This document shows positions 28,101-42,200 of a stretch of DNA of 64,000 nucleotides, in pieces (positions within the stretch are counted from its first letter, which is position 1; each line of letters opens with the position of its first letter). Origin of the DNA: Protula sp. h YS-2021 (Eukaryota > Annelida > Polychaeta > Sabellida > Serpulidae); the NCBI GenBank assembly GCA_949752745.1, contig OX457031.1, forward strand, positions 7,849,328 through 7,913,327, given 5' to 3'. The notes beneath the pieces were generated by a model, which searched no databases, had not been told where the DNA came from, and saw only the letters and a program-made list of their open reading frames with translations. Both the position numbers and the translations under genes were made by a program.

Positions 28101-31100
28101 AATAGGTTGTTCAATGCTGAACTGCCAGTATTTAAGAAACAACCAAATACAAATTCAGTTTTCCACTGTTCGTATTTTCCTTCCGCCAAAAGACAACTGA
28201 CATTGTTCACATTTGCATCCTTGGGCATAAGTAAGCGGAAACATCATTAATCTCCACGACATTCGAATTATCGGCAGTCTGCTCCGAAATAACCTGTCAA
28301 CAATATCTGGTGTCTTGGTACTCCAGAATTCTTATTATAAATAATACGGTGTTTTTGCTACTTCGTTTAGTTCATCAGCAGCTGTTAATGGCAATGCCCT
28401 CCCCTTCACCCCCCCACAGCTCCGCATGTGCCAGCCTGTTGCGTGTACCCCCCCCCCCCACAGCTCCGCATGTGCCAGCCTGTTGCGTGTACCCCCCGCC
28501 CCCCCCCCCGCGTGTCAATTATACGTGCCAATTCCTTGCGCGTGTAGTCTCCCCCACCCCACCCCACACCCTCTCCCGTCCGCGTCACTTAAATGCGCCA
28601 GCTTGTTGCGCGTGTAGTCTCCCCCCCCCCCCACACCCTCCCCTCTCCGCGTCACTTAAATGCGCCAGCTTGTTGCGCGTGTAGTCTCCCCCCCCCCCCA
28701 CACCCTCCCCTCTCCGCGTCACTTACATGCGCCAGCTTGTTGCGCGTGTAGTCTCCCCCCCACACACCCTCCCCTCTCCGCGTCACTTACATGCGCCAGC
28801 TTGTTGCGCGTGTCCTCCAGTGTTTCCGCGTCCGCGTAGTTCGGCTTGTTCGTGTACACGTCCACCATCTTCTCTACACCTGAAACAAAGTCAACATATA
28901 CATCAATAGGGAAACGCCAGTGTTAGAAAATAACACATGATGATAGCTGTGGACTAAACATATACTTCCTACTGACCTGCCCCCGTTCCACCCTTACAGA
29001 CTTACTTCTGGAGCCACCACCTTACTTCTGGAGCCACAAGCTTAGAAACGCCTACATTGCATAGACTAGCCTGGAAGCGTCTACCCTCTTTGGACTAGCT
29101 TAAAAGCGCTTACCCTCCTTGGACTTGCTCTCGCGCTCCTTGTCCTGCTGGTAGCGGATCAGGTAGTTCTGTAACAACTGCCTCCGCCGCTCCTTCTCCA
29201 TCTGGTTCTGAAAATCCTCCGCCTACACGTGAAGGAAAGGGCAACCAATTACAAGGCACACTTATAAAAAGCATAAAATTATACTTAACACACCTTCTGA
29301 CCCCACCCCCACCTACCCAAGCCATCTAGCCACCCATTCAACGACACATCCAGAGTACAATATTTATGGACTAGAAGAACACGACCGTTGCCCAAGCGCA
29401 TCAGCCCGGCCGCCCTCATAAACCCTACTAACAGCACTGCTACGTGTATAAAACAACACGGGGCGAACTGTAAATTTCTTCCTCAGCACATTGAAAGATT
29501 GAACTCTCAAAACCTAAAGGTCACGAGAATATGCCATACGGCTGGTTTACTCACATAGAAATCAGGGAGAACCTGCTCCGGTTGGTTTGGCCCGGTTCCT
29601 TTCCGTTCCACGACTTTGTGTAGATCGGAGGTGGTGTCAACAGAAAGCACTGTCTCGCCTATTTTGTCACAGCTCTGAAGTAGCAAACGGACCATACAAA
29701 TCAGAGACACCACGTGTAGCAGAACGCACGTGTATCAGAACGCACGTGTATCGGGTAGTACGTGTATCGAATAGCACCATACAAGTCACAGATTCGATCA
29801 CCATGTTCCGTAAAGAGCCGTAAATTCGCAGGGCACGGTCGTAACTGTGTGACCGTGAGAATACTCGGTGTGAAAATAAAGTAGAAAAGCGGAGCGGCAC
29901 CGGAATCTTGGTGTCAATAAAGCGAACTGTCCGGAAACGGATCTAAGTCTTATTCTTTCTATAGCATCCTACTTTTTTCTGTAGGATCCTACTTTTCTCC
30001 CCAGCATCCTATTTTTTTTTGCATAGCATCCTACTTTCTTCCTAGCATCCTACTTTTTCCACAGCATCCTAAAGCATCCTACTTTTTTCAGGTTGTTTAC
30101 CTTCATGAGTTTCGGTCCTATCACAGAGAGATGACTGTTATACTTGTTCATAAAATCTTGCATTTGACTTATGCGCTCCTCCTCAAGGTCCTGCAGTTGT
30201 GAATTAGCCTGAAAGAAAGAATTAAACCACTTGTAAATTTCATAATACACACCTAAGGTCACGGTCATTCAGTATTGCTGCACACAGCTGCACGTGTTTC
30301 AGACAGCACGTATCTCAGGTGGCACTACATTATCGGGCAGGGCATTCATCACGCAGCAAATGTATCAGGCCGTACGTGTATCAGAAAGCATTTACCATAC
30401 AGCAGGTGTATTAGTGCACGTGTATCTGACAGCACGTATCAAGACACCATGTTTGTTAAACAGCAAGTGTATTGGATAGTATGTGTATCAGACAACACGT
30501 GTGTCGGGTAGTGCGTGTATCAGATAACACGTGTATCTGACAATATATGTATCAGACAGCATGTGTATCTGACAACACATGTATCAGAAAGCACGTGTAT
30601 CAGACAGCACGTGTATCTGACAATACCTGTATCAGACAGCACGTGTATCAGAGCACGTGTATCTGACAGCATATGTATCAGACAGCACGTGTATTAGAGA
30701 GCAGTTATCAGACAGCACGTGTATCTGACAACACATGTATCTGACCACACGTGTATAATGTGTATAAGACAGTACGTATATCGGTAGTGCGTGTAGTACG
30801 GTAGTACGTGTATCAGGTAGCACGGGTAGCACCTTTATAAAGCAGCACATGTATCAGACCCCACGTGTATGAGGCAGCACTGTATCAGATACCACGTTGG
30901 TCAAACAGCACGTGTATCAGACACCACGTGTATCAGTCAGTAATTTTAACAGGCATCCATTTCTATTTAACATACTGCAAATTTCAAAAATTACTTGAGA
31001 CCAATTTAGATTTTTGCCAGTCATTTCCGGGTATCTGTTTTCCGAATCTTGCTGGGCCTACCTTGAAGACAGCGGTCTCCCACTCCTGCCTGGCCACCTC

Positions 31101-34100
31101 CGCCTTCTGGCACGTGTCCTGGTAATCCTTGTCAATCTTGCGTAGATTGTCTTCGGATTTCCTCGCGTTTTTATCGAGCTGTCACAAAAGAAACACAAGG
31201 CTTACACCACATGGACTGTCACTTCCTGCTTACTACGAGAAGCAACGCATTCTACCGCCACCACATCATCTTCAAACCAATGTCTCCTTTGTTAGCTTTC
31301 CCAGATACTTTCCCACACATTTTCACTTTTTATTTCAGAACTCTACCACTCGTCGCCAACAGGGCCATTGCTACCAACATCGCTAGCTGTCATTTACGTC
31401 ACTCTTTGTGGCGTTTTTCTCTTGTTTACGTCATTCCGCGCATTCACTACCTTTGTGACGTCTTTCTTTTGTTTACCGTTCTCTGTGTACGTCACTCCGC
31501 GCATTCATTACCTTTGTGGCGTCTTTCTTTTGTTTACGTCACTCCGCGCATTCATTACCTTTGTGACGTCTTTCTCTGTGTACGTCACTCCGCGCATTCA
31601 TTACCTTTGTGACGTCTTTCTCTGTGTACGTCACTCCGCGCATTCATTACCTTTGTGACGTCTTTCTTTTGTTTACGTCACTCCGCGCATTCATTACCTT
31701 TGTGACGTCTTTCTCGGCCAGAGGCTTCCCCTTGGAATCTCTCCCGGAAGCCACTTGCTCACACAGCTTTTCTCGCTCCTTTGTCACTTGAAAGGCGTTC
31801 TTTTTACACTACACGAAAATACAAATACGAGTCTGATTAGGGGACTGAGCGAGGACACTATCTGGTTAAGGGACAGAGCGAGGACACTATCTGGTTAGGG
31901 GACTGAGCGAGGACACAGTGACTATGTGACTACTGCACGTGGCTAGTACATGTTACTTCAGCCTACAACTACTGCATGTGACCGCTGCATGTAACTACTG
32001 CATGTGACTACACCATGTGACTACTGCACGTGACTACTACATGTGACTACAGCATGCGACTAGAGCATGTGACTACTACATTACTATTGCGCTCAACAAC
32101 ATGCAGATCGCAACTCTTTTTGAACAATATCTTATCTTTTTCGATGTAAATTTAGTGGTTGTTCATTTTGACACAAGAGTACACTTCATTATTTTAACGT
32201 GAAAAACAATTACCCTGACTTCATCCTGCCGCCGGTCCAAGTAATTTTTATACGCTTTGTCCACGGAGACTTCAATCTACAAATAAAAACAACAAGCATT
32301 TACTTCGATCACACTTTTTATTAATTTTACCTATTATACCAATTACTATTGACGTTTAATACTTCACACTCGCCAAAATCAATACGATTACGGGCAGTTT
32401 TAATTATGTGTACAAAATGCGAAGGAGATGCCACTCGGATGACTGCCCCCTTGGGGCGTTCCCACTCAGATAACGGCCCCCTGGGGAGTTCCCACTCGGA
32501 TGACTGAGCCCTGGGGAGTTCCCACTCGGATGACTGCCCCCCCCTGGGGAGTTCCCACTCGGATGACTGCCCCCTTGGGGCGTTCCCACTCAGATGACGG
32601 CCCCCTGGGGAGTTCCCACTCGGACGACTGAGCCCTGGGGAGTTCCCACTCGGATGACTGCCCCCCTGGGGAGTTCCCACTCGGATGACTGCCCCCTGGG
32701 GAGTTCCCACTCAGATGACTGCCCCCCTGGGGAGTGCCCACTCGGATGACGGCCCCCTGGGGAGTTCCCACTCAGATGACTGCCCCCCTGGGGAGTTCCC
32801 ACTCAGATGACTGCCCCCCTGGGGAGTTCCCACTCGGATGACTGCCCCCTGGGGAGTTCCCACTCAGATGACTGCCCCCCTGGGGAGTGCCCACTCGGAT
32901 GACGGCCCTCTGGGGAGTTCCCACTCGGATGACTGCCCCCTGGGGAGTTCCCACTCAGATGACTGCCCCCCTGGGGGAGTTCCCACTCGGATGACTGCCC
33001 CCCTGGGGAGTTCCCACTCGGATGACTGCCCCCTGGGGAGTTCCCACTCGGATGACTGCCCCCTGGGGAGTTCCCACTCAGATGACTGCCCCCCCCGGGG
33101 AGTGCCCACTCGGATGACGGCCCTCTGGGGAGTTCCCACTCGGATGACTGCCCCCTGGGAAGTTGCCTGGTCAGCTACGACCTTGGGCTTTTGCCACCCG
33201 CCAATATTTCTCGAAAAATGAAAGCATATGATTTATTTTCAGAATTGTTCACATAAAACCACAAATAACAACAAGTAGACCAGTGGACCTGGTCCCCCAC
33301 CAGTTTGGTCACAGAACACTGGTTATTTCAACTGAAGGGGCAGCTACGGAGCAAAGGCGCGTTTCAAATAACTATGTTTATGACTGCCACAGCACTATTA
33401 TAAAAAAAAATCAATTAAAAAAAAAACGGAAGTCGCACAGCTACAATGTATGGTCTGTGTGTGTGGGAGAAAAACTGAATCCGATGAATACTTGCTAGTC
33501 ACGTCCTCATCTGTGATGGCATTTTTTTTTCAATTTTGTCACCTTTGGAACACATGCCCCTACCGAACTGCCATGTATTTGGTGGACAGGGATTCATACC
33601 AGAGCAACTGTCTAAGTTACTTTTTTCAACTACAAAAATGGTAACTAGAGAGGCCAGTGCACACATAACATAAGATTACATGCTCATATCACACACTTTC
33701 AATCCACACTAATTTAATTTCTTGTTCTTGTAAACAATAAGATTGTTCATGGACAATGCCCCAGTTCACGAATGCTGATGTCAAGATTTATGATATATAA
33801 TTTTGGCGTCAGTCAAGGTTTTAATACAAAAATTGTTTATCGTCACTAGCCCCGTTAATTTTTGGCCATTCGCCAAAAAAAGTAATAGCCGTGTAGGGAA
33901 TAAAGTCTGTTGCCTTTAAACAAAATGACCACAAGACCATATCCTTGTGTCAGTTAAGATTTTAATTAGAAAGTGGTTTTTGCAAATCTTTTTTGCCAAT
34001 CATTTTTTTTTTGGTAAACTGCCAAAATAAAAATAATAGTAATAGCCAGGTGGACCCTTGTTCACCAAACAGTAACATTCAATCAACATTTTATGATGTT

Positions 34101-37100
34101 TTCACTAAATACAAAGAGGACTTTTTGCGTTTTTAAGAAAACGGGCGCGTGAGCTGGCGGTTTGACGCGCCCTGGGCGCATTAGGTGGAAATTTGACGCG
34201 CGTGCGAGCGCATTAGTTACAGTGTTGACGCGCCCAAAAGCAAAAATAGCAAGTAAAGAAAAAATGTGAAACAGAATAACACATCTTATACATCTACGTC
34301 ATTTGCTGGTACCGCCAGTGTACTCGATCGTAACAGTGGAAGTTTTGAGTACACTGTGAGTTCTTAACATCATGTAACTATACATACACGGGGACGTTGT
34401 GGACACATAACCTTGAAAAAAATCAGAATACGCGTCGCTCCCATTTTTCACGCGCCCGAAAAAAATTTGGCGCGCCATGGCGCGCCTAAATCTGAGGGAC
34501 TGACCAAATGACCATACCTTTCACCAAAATTTCAAGACAGTAAGGCAACCCCTCTAGAGTTAGTTAAGATTACAGTATAATTCATGTTATTTCGCCAAAA
34601 TTTTAACCAAATTTTTGCCAATAGAAAAACTAGAGCAGTGTGCAAGCCCACATATTCCCAACAGCCCCCCCCCCCCATCAGTTAAACACGGCCATCAATA
34701 GTTGAAATTTTCCAAGTCCAGCTGGTCCATTTTCCTTGGACGAGCCTAGCCCATTTACAATACCAATCTGTGTTTATTCCCATAGAAGCTACATACCAAG
34801 TTTCATAAAAATCCTTGCAGGAGTTTTTAAGTTATCGTGTTTACAAGCTCTTGTTGACAGACCGACCGACAGACACGCGGTCGATCGCATATATTCCCTG
34901 TGGGGAATAAATAATAGCCAGGTAGGGAGTACATCCCGCGACCTTTACTTAAAATTTCAAGTACAAAAACTATTTTTTTTAGTTATTTAAGATTTTACTG
35001 ATTTTTTTTCCGCCAAACTTTTCGCCAATTTTTTTGCCAATCATCAAAAAAAAAAAAAAAAAAAGTAGTAGCCAGGTAGGTAGTAATGCCTGCTACCTTT
35101 ACATAAAATTCCATGACAATAAGTCTATTTTCCTGGAGTTAGTTAAGATTTTACTGATTTTTTTTTTTTTTTTTTTTTTTTTGGTTATTCGCCAATATTG
35201 TCGCCAGGGTGGTCACTAGAGAGGTTTTACTGTACTTCCTTTTTGTCCAGTTCCGGATGATGGTCGCTAAAACGTCCTTTTTATCCGGGTTTTAAATTTG
35301 GTCGTTAGAGCAATTTTACTGTTTGTTCTTTTTTATTCGGATCTGGAAGGTGGTCGTGACAGGCATGTTTTACCGTACGTCCTTTTATCCGGATCTTGAA
35401 GGTGATAGTTACAAATATGTTTTGAAAGTATGTCTTAAGAATGCAGGAAAACTGGAGAAACATCTGGAAATGCCAAGCATATAGCTAATCACTATGCTTA
35501 GTTAACAAAAGAGCCCACAAAACGGGGAAGGTAGAGGGAGCAGGGGGAAGGTGCACGGGGGAGGCAGGGGTGGCATTAGATTCAGCAAAATATATCACGT
35601 GATACCTTTTACGCGACTGACGCCCTTGTTAATTTAATGTTTAAGAAAAACTGTGCGACTTATCTACGGAATAACTACAGCAAATTTGAAGTCCATCCCG
35701 TTCGTTCTACTCCGGGCGAAATTTGACAGAACCTTTCTGACCTACCAAACAAAAATCCCACCAAGTTCGAACTTTCTCCGATATTCAGCGTCTAAGAAAT
35801 TTCACACACAGGACTATTACGTAATGACGTCATGTGCCTTCACTAATCACATGACATGCCTCAAAAGTCGACACAACCGTCCGACTTACACATGTCCGAT
35901 ATCTAACACACAACATTTCGTTCACAACAGACTGACATGCACACACACATACACACACACACGTTCACACATTAATATGTCTCCCCTTGGTCGAGGAGCC
36001 ATTATAACTAAAACCAGAACTGCAATTCAATCAGTCGCACCAAGTGTCACCAATGAATGTGTTTCTTTTAATTCTTCCAGAGGAAATACAACTGATAATA
36101 AACTAACTTAAAATTGCCCTAGGCTTCACCTGCGTAGAATTTATTGTGCAGTTAATTGCAACTGATACAAATGCGGTGGCGGAGAACTAATAATGGGGAG
36201 AAAGGAATCAGTCGAAAAAACTGTTTTTGGTGGCAACTCCCCGCTTACCTTGGGAAATATAATCAGCCCGTTCTGTAACGCAACTATCATGTGTTAAACG
36301 TTTTTTTCTCTTTTTTTTTAATATGCTGTCTTGTTTGTTTTTAATCTATCTTCGGTAGTGCGTAATTACGACTGGTGCAGTGACGAGGAGAGAGTCACTC
36401 ACGGGTTTGCGGGTTTTCGCCTGTGTGTCGGACAAGCTTTTCACAGGCTTCGCGATGTCCTCGTGCAAGTGTTGAGACAACTGTCTGTGAAGCTCCGCCT
36501 CCCCCTCCATTTCCACGGCAACCAAGCCCCATCCATCCGCTAGCGTTCTGTCACCATAGAAACACAAACAAATCAAGTACAACTCACAAATTAGGGCACG
36601 ACACCCCCCCCCCCCCGAGCAATATAATCAAAACAAACATTTGCACGTGGTAATTTTTTCGTTCAGTAAAAGGACACAGTAAATGTTTCGCACTTTGCTT
36701 TGTCACACGGATAAGGCGCGCTAAATGTGACCTCAATGCTAAAGGCCCGCCACATGTGACCTCATGCTAAAGGCCCGCCACATGTGACCTCATGGTTAAG
36801 GCCCGCCACATGTGACCTAATGCTAAAGGCCCGCCACATGTGACCTCATGCTAAAGGCCCGCCACATGTGACCTCATGGTTACAGTCCGCCACATGTGAC
36901 CTCATGGTTAAGGCCCGCCACATGTGACCTCATGCTAAAGGCCCGCCACATGTGACCTCCTGGTTAAGGCCCGCCACATGTGACCTCATGGTTAAGGCCC
37001 GTCACATGTGACCTCATGGTTAAGGCCCGCCACATGTGACCTAATGCTAAAGGCCCGCCACATGTGACCTCATGCTAAAGGCCCGCCACATGTGACCTCA

Positions 37101-39108
37101 TGGTTAAGGCCCGCCACATGTGACCTCATGGTTACAGTCCGCCACATGTGACCTCATGGTTACAGTCCGCCACATGTGACCTCATGGTTAAGGCCCGCCA
37201 CATGTGACCTAATGCTAAAGGCCCGCCACATGTGACCCAATGCTAAAGGCCCGCCACATGTGACCGTATGAACAAAAGGGTTCTGCCACTGTTTTTACAT
37301 CTGTAGAAGAGTTGGGATCACCCTGGGGTAAGCACCCACTCACCATTTTTTTTTGTTATCATGATAGTAACATCACAAGTCACAGCTATTTAATCTACAT
37401 GTTATTTATAGAAATCTTAATTTTTAATTTCACAGTACCGAGGCTATGAGTGAGAGCCTGCATTATTCTGAAACGAAACCAACAGTAATTTGTTACAGGA
37501 TTTGATATAAAAATCTGTACACCAATATACACCAGTATTCGACGAAGTTCCGATACTTGCATTTTTGCCGATTCAAATTCATGAACTTGAGCTTTGCCGA
37601 ACACCGGGTCGGGGGTTAAAAACTGAGAATAAGAATTTCAAAGTATGTCTCGGCGGAATGGGGGAACGATATCCAACAAAAATGAAATGAAATTTTTACT
37701 GATTTACAAGTTAGATAAGCCAATAAACAATACAAATGTTTGCAAAAGCTTACGTGATTGCAATTCACATCCTCACTGTCGTGACTGGCGCTAAAGCCTC
37801 ACGTTTCTTACGCATAAACATCATTCGAAATATCCTTGTATCATTTCACAATAATAACGGGCACTCTGCTATACATATTTCACATAAAATAAATAAAAAA
37901 AGCATGGTTTACAACAAAACTATCCGCCAAAATATTCATTGTCCTTATTTGGTGTGTGTGCAATATGGCCACTCAAATCAGGCACGAAAAGTCTGCTTCC
38001 GGTCAATCCCGAGAATCTCGCCAACACGAGACCCAATGTCCAGCCAGATCTAACCAGTACATTGTGAAGGAATGTACACCAGTTATAACAAGTGCGTTGT
38101 GACATGGACAATCCAACCAGGCCATCTCACCGAAATGGTATCAACATCATGAATGAGCGCATTATAAAGTTTCTCATTTAATTTCAAAGAACGGAGCAAC
38201 AACGGTGACACTGCTAAAGAAATAAAGAGTATAATTATTAATTGAATGCATATGCCAAGACAAGGCAAAAAAAAAAAAAAACAGAGCTAAAGGACACAAG
38301 GCCTGACAGTGGACCCTCAAAACGGAAAACCGAGACAGCATGGACAAGCACTAGGGAACCAGGCCTGACAGTGGCCTCACACAAACCGGGACTGGTGGAC
38401 TCTCAGAATGGACATTTGAGGTGTGAGAAATCTCTGCAGTGGCAGAACGACATCACGGGATACTTACACATGTCACTGGGACCCTTCCAGGGGTCACTGG
38501 GACCCTTACACGGGTCACTGGGTCCCTTACACAGGTCACTGGGTCCCTACCACGGATCACTGGGCCCCTTACACAGGTCACTGGGACCCTTATACAGGTC
38601 ACTGGGTCCCTACCACGGATCACTGGGTCCCTGCCACAGGTCACTGGGTCCCTACCACGGATCACGGGGCCTCTTACACAGGTCACTGGGACCCTTACAC
38701 GGGTCACTGGGTCCCTTCCAGGGGTCACTGGGTCCCTACCACGGATCACTGGAACGATTCCACGGGTCACTGGGCCCCTGTGTCACGGGTCACTGGGACC
38801 CTTACACGAGTCATTGAGTTCCTGCCACGGGTGGTAGTTGGTTCTCACAAATTAGCAAATATCGCTGAGTTTTCGAGAAAAAAGTTAGCTCGATATTTCT
38901 TGCATAATTTGAAACAATTGCTGAGTGAAGATGACAAGAGGGAGTAGGCCTATTCTTTCGAATGCAAACCTAGCTCCCCCTCCCACCCCCCTCCCCCCTC
39001 CCCCGAGACCGATTCTACGCTGCATGAGAACAAGACCATTAAATGGCGGCGCCCAGGTCGCGTCAGAGCAACAAAACACGAACTAAGATATCATTGCACA
39101 TACACACC

Positions 39109-39200
<92 letters not shown>

Positions 39201-42200
39201 GAGAACAAGCATTTTGAAAATTGGTTGAAAATTTTTTTTTTTTGTAATTTTTCAAGACAGAACAACCTACATAACACAGGTACAAAATTTGAAAGGAATC
39301 TGATCAAAATTGTGGGACAAGCATTTTGAAAATCGACTGAAATAAAAATTCAAATTGACGCCATTGGCCAATTTTGTTATGGATACTTTTATTTTATCAT
39401 TATCATAATATATCTCACAGGAAATACAACACTAATATTTCCAAGTCAAGCCGTGACCCTAAATGAGCCTCATGGCACCCAATTCATATCCTACACAGAT
39501 GCACACACACATGCATAGCACACATGCGTTGTGTCGTTTCACATGACGAAAACATGTGACACTGTCAGGAAAACATCACCATGTGACTCTCTCACGAAAA
39601 CATCACCTTGTGACACTATCACGAAAACATCACCATGTGACTCTATCACGTAAACATCAACATGTGATTCTATCACGAAAACATCAACATGTGACTCTCT
39701 CACGAAAACATCAACATGTGACTCTCTAACGAAAACATCAACATGTGACTCTCACGAAAACATCAACATGTGACTCTCTAACGAAAACATCAACATGTGA
39801 CTCTCTCACGAAAACATCAACATGTGACTCTCTCACGAAAACATCAACATGTGACTCTCACGAAAACATCAACATGTGACTCTATCACGAATACATCACC
39901 ATGTGACTCTATCACGAAAACATAACCATGTGGCACTATCACGAAAACATCACCATGTGACTCTATCACGAAAACATCACCATGTGACTATCACGAAAAC
40001 ATCACCATGTGAAACTATCACGAAAACATCACCATGTGCCTCTATAACCGAAACATCATGTGACTCTATCACGAAAACATCACCACGTGACTCTATCACG
40101 AAAACATGACTTAATCTTTTGTCCGTGTCTGCCGGACGTCATGCCCCAGGTTCATCGTTATATACAATCAAACGTTTACATATTCCCGCCACTGTAATGC
40201 TAAGTGACAACTCGGTGGCTAGAAATCTGTTATTCTCTGAGGATGCGGGCAGTGTGCAGTAATTCCCAATGTGCGTGCGCAGCAGGAGAAACGTGACATC
40301 ATACCGACACGCGAAATAACCGAGATCAATGAGCAATGCTCGCGATCAAAGACCAATATCACTATTAACTGGGTAGATCATGGAAACATCTGCACGCGTA
40401 TTTGGCAAGATGCACTTCAAGGCTGGTTTACATGACAGGGCATGCTCAAATTAAAAACTCACGAGCAAAGCCTACATCGAAATTCAGGGAATTTACACAG
40501 AGCAGCACCGAATTCCTTGATTACCAGATAACCACATTTTAATGGCCAAACTGCCCTACTTACCTCGGGGTCGCTCCAAATTGGAAGGGTGGGAGTTATT
40601 TACTTATTATCTTGATGCAGCAAGTGTTATTTTGGCAATTTCGGAAAAAAAGAACAGGTCCAAACGACGCAGAATATAGGTCCGTGAATGGATAAACGAA
40701 AGATCTACTCGTGGCGCCTTATTACGGAACTTTTCAACAATGACGGCGCTTCCTCCCTCAATTTTTTGCGCATGTGAGAACCGGTGTTTGACGAAATAGT
40801 GGCAAAAAATCAAGCCTCTTGTGGACCATCAAAACACGCTGATGCTCAAGGAAATAATTTTTCAGTTGAAAATGGCGCCTTTTCCCCCACTTTTAATGGC
40901 TTGAAGCAACTGGCCTGGCATCCAGTTGAGACACTTATCGGTTGATCTCTTTCATATGGATCTGATTAGCATATCTGTGCTCACGAAAAAAAAAATAGGA
41001 CGGGCTCTATTTGCGTGGGCTTGCTGCGTGACGACGGATGGGTCATAAAAATCATAAAAACTTTGTGTTTACACGATACAGCTTGCTGCCATGAGCAAGC
41101 CCATGCACCAAAAACGCATCGTGTAAAGCGGGTTTAAGACGGGCAGAGTCCTCAAAACAGATTCTTAAAGTACGTAAATATGATTTCCTTTCAGACGGTG
41201 GCGCGCGTTGCCAACCCGTTCACGGCACGACTTGCTCTCACGCACGCCATCGCTAAACAGCTGCCGTGAAGCTTATCTATTTGTGAGAGATCTGCGCACG
41301 TTATCGCCCTGAATTCCGCCAGTTTTCACGTCGATAACGGATAATCAGGCTAACAGTGTTAGCCACAACCGTTGCTTCAGGCTCACTCTTACACAATCCA
41401 TTTTTTTATGTGTGTTTCTTTTCTCGAGCAGCTTAAATCTGACGGGAAACTGACATCAGTGTGTGTGGGGGTGGGCGGGAGGTCAACACATCACCGGTCA
41501 AACTGGCACCAGTTACCAGTGATTAAACGGTACTGTTTTATAATCACTGTCCTGAATTACGGAGACATTTGGCATATATTGACCTGCACTACATATTCAC
41601 GTTTGCGTTCCGGCCGACATCGAAAAAATTACTGGCTTGGGAATTGAACAATTAATTACAGCAGATAACCTGTCATGAAGCAATCACCTTTATTCTGTTT
41701 ACGGTCAACAGCTGTCTGTACCACTTGGTTTCAAAGCCGGGGGATGAGGGGGAGGGGGGGCGGTACGGGGAAGGCTGAATCTTTAACTCGGAAAGTGCCT
41801 AAATATTACAGCACGGCTCCGAGTATACTGCGTGAAATCACTCCACAAAAAATTCTCAGTCCTGTATTTCTAAATATCACGGCATGCTAATTCATCAAAG
41901 GATATCTTATGCTGCAAACACCCACCTAACCCAACCATACCAGTATGGACTGAGGTATATCTTACGCCGCATATACCCACCAAACCCAAACACAGCAGTA
42001 TTTGAAATATTAAATTTGGGAAACATTTTCACTGATGATACAATGACGCCGTTTTGACCGGGATTAATTTGACCGGTGCCACTTTGACCGGTGCCTCTTT
42101 GACGGGTGCCATTTTGACCGGCGCCAATTTGACTGGTGCCACTTCGACCGGCACCACTTTGACCGGTGCCTCTTTGACCGGTGCCATTTTGACCGGTGCC

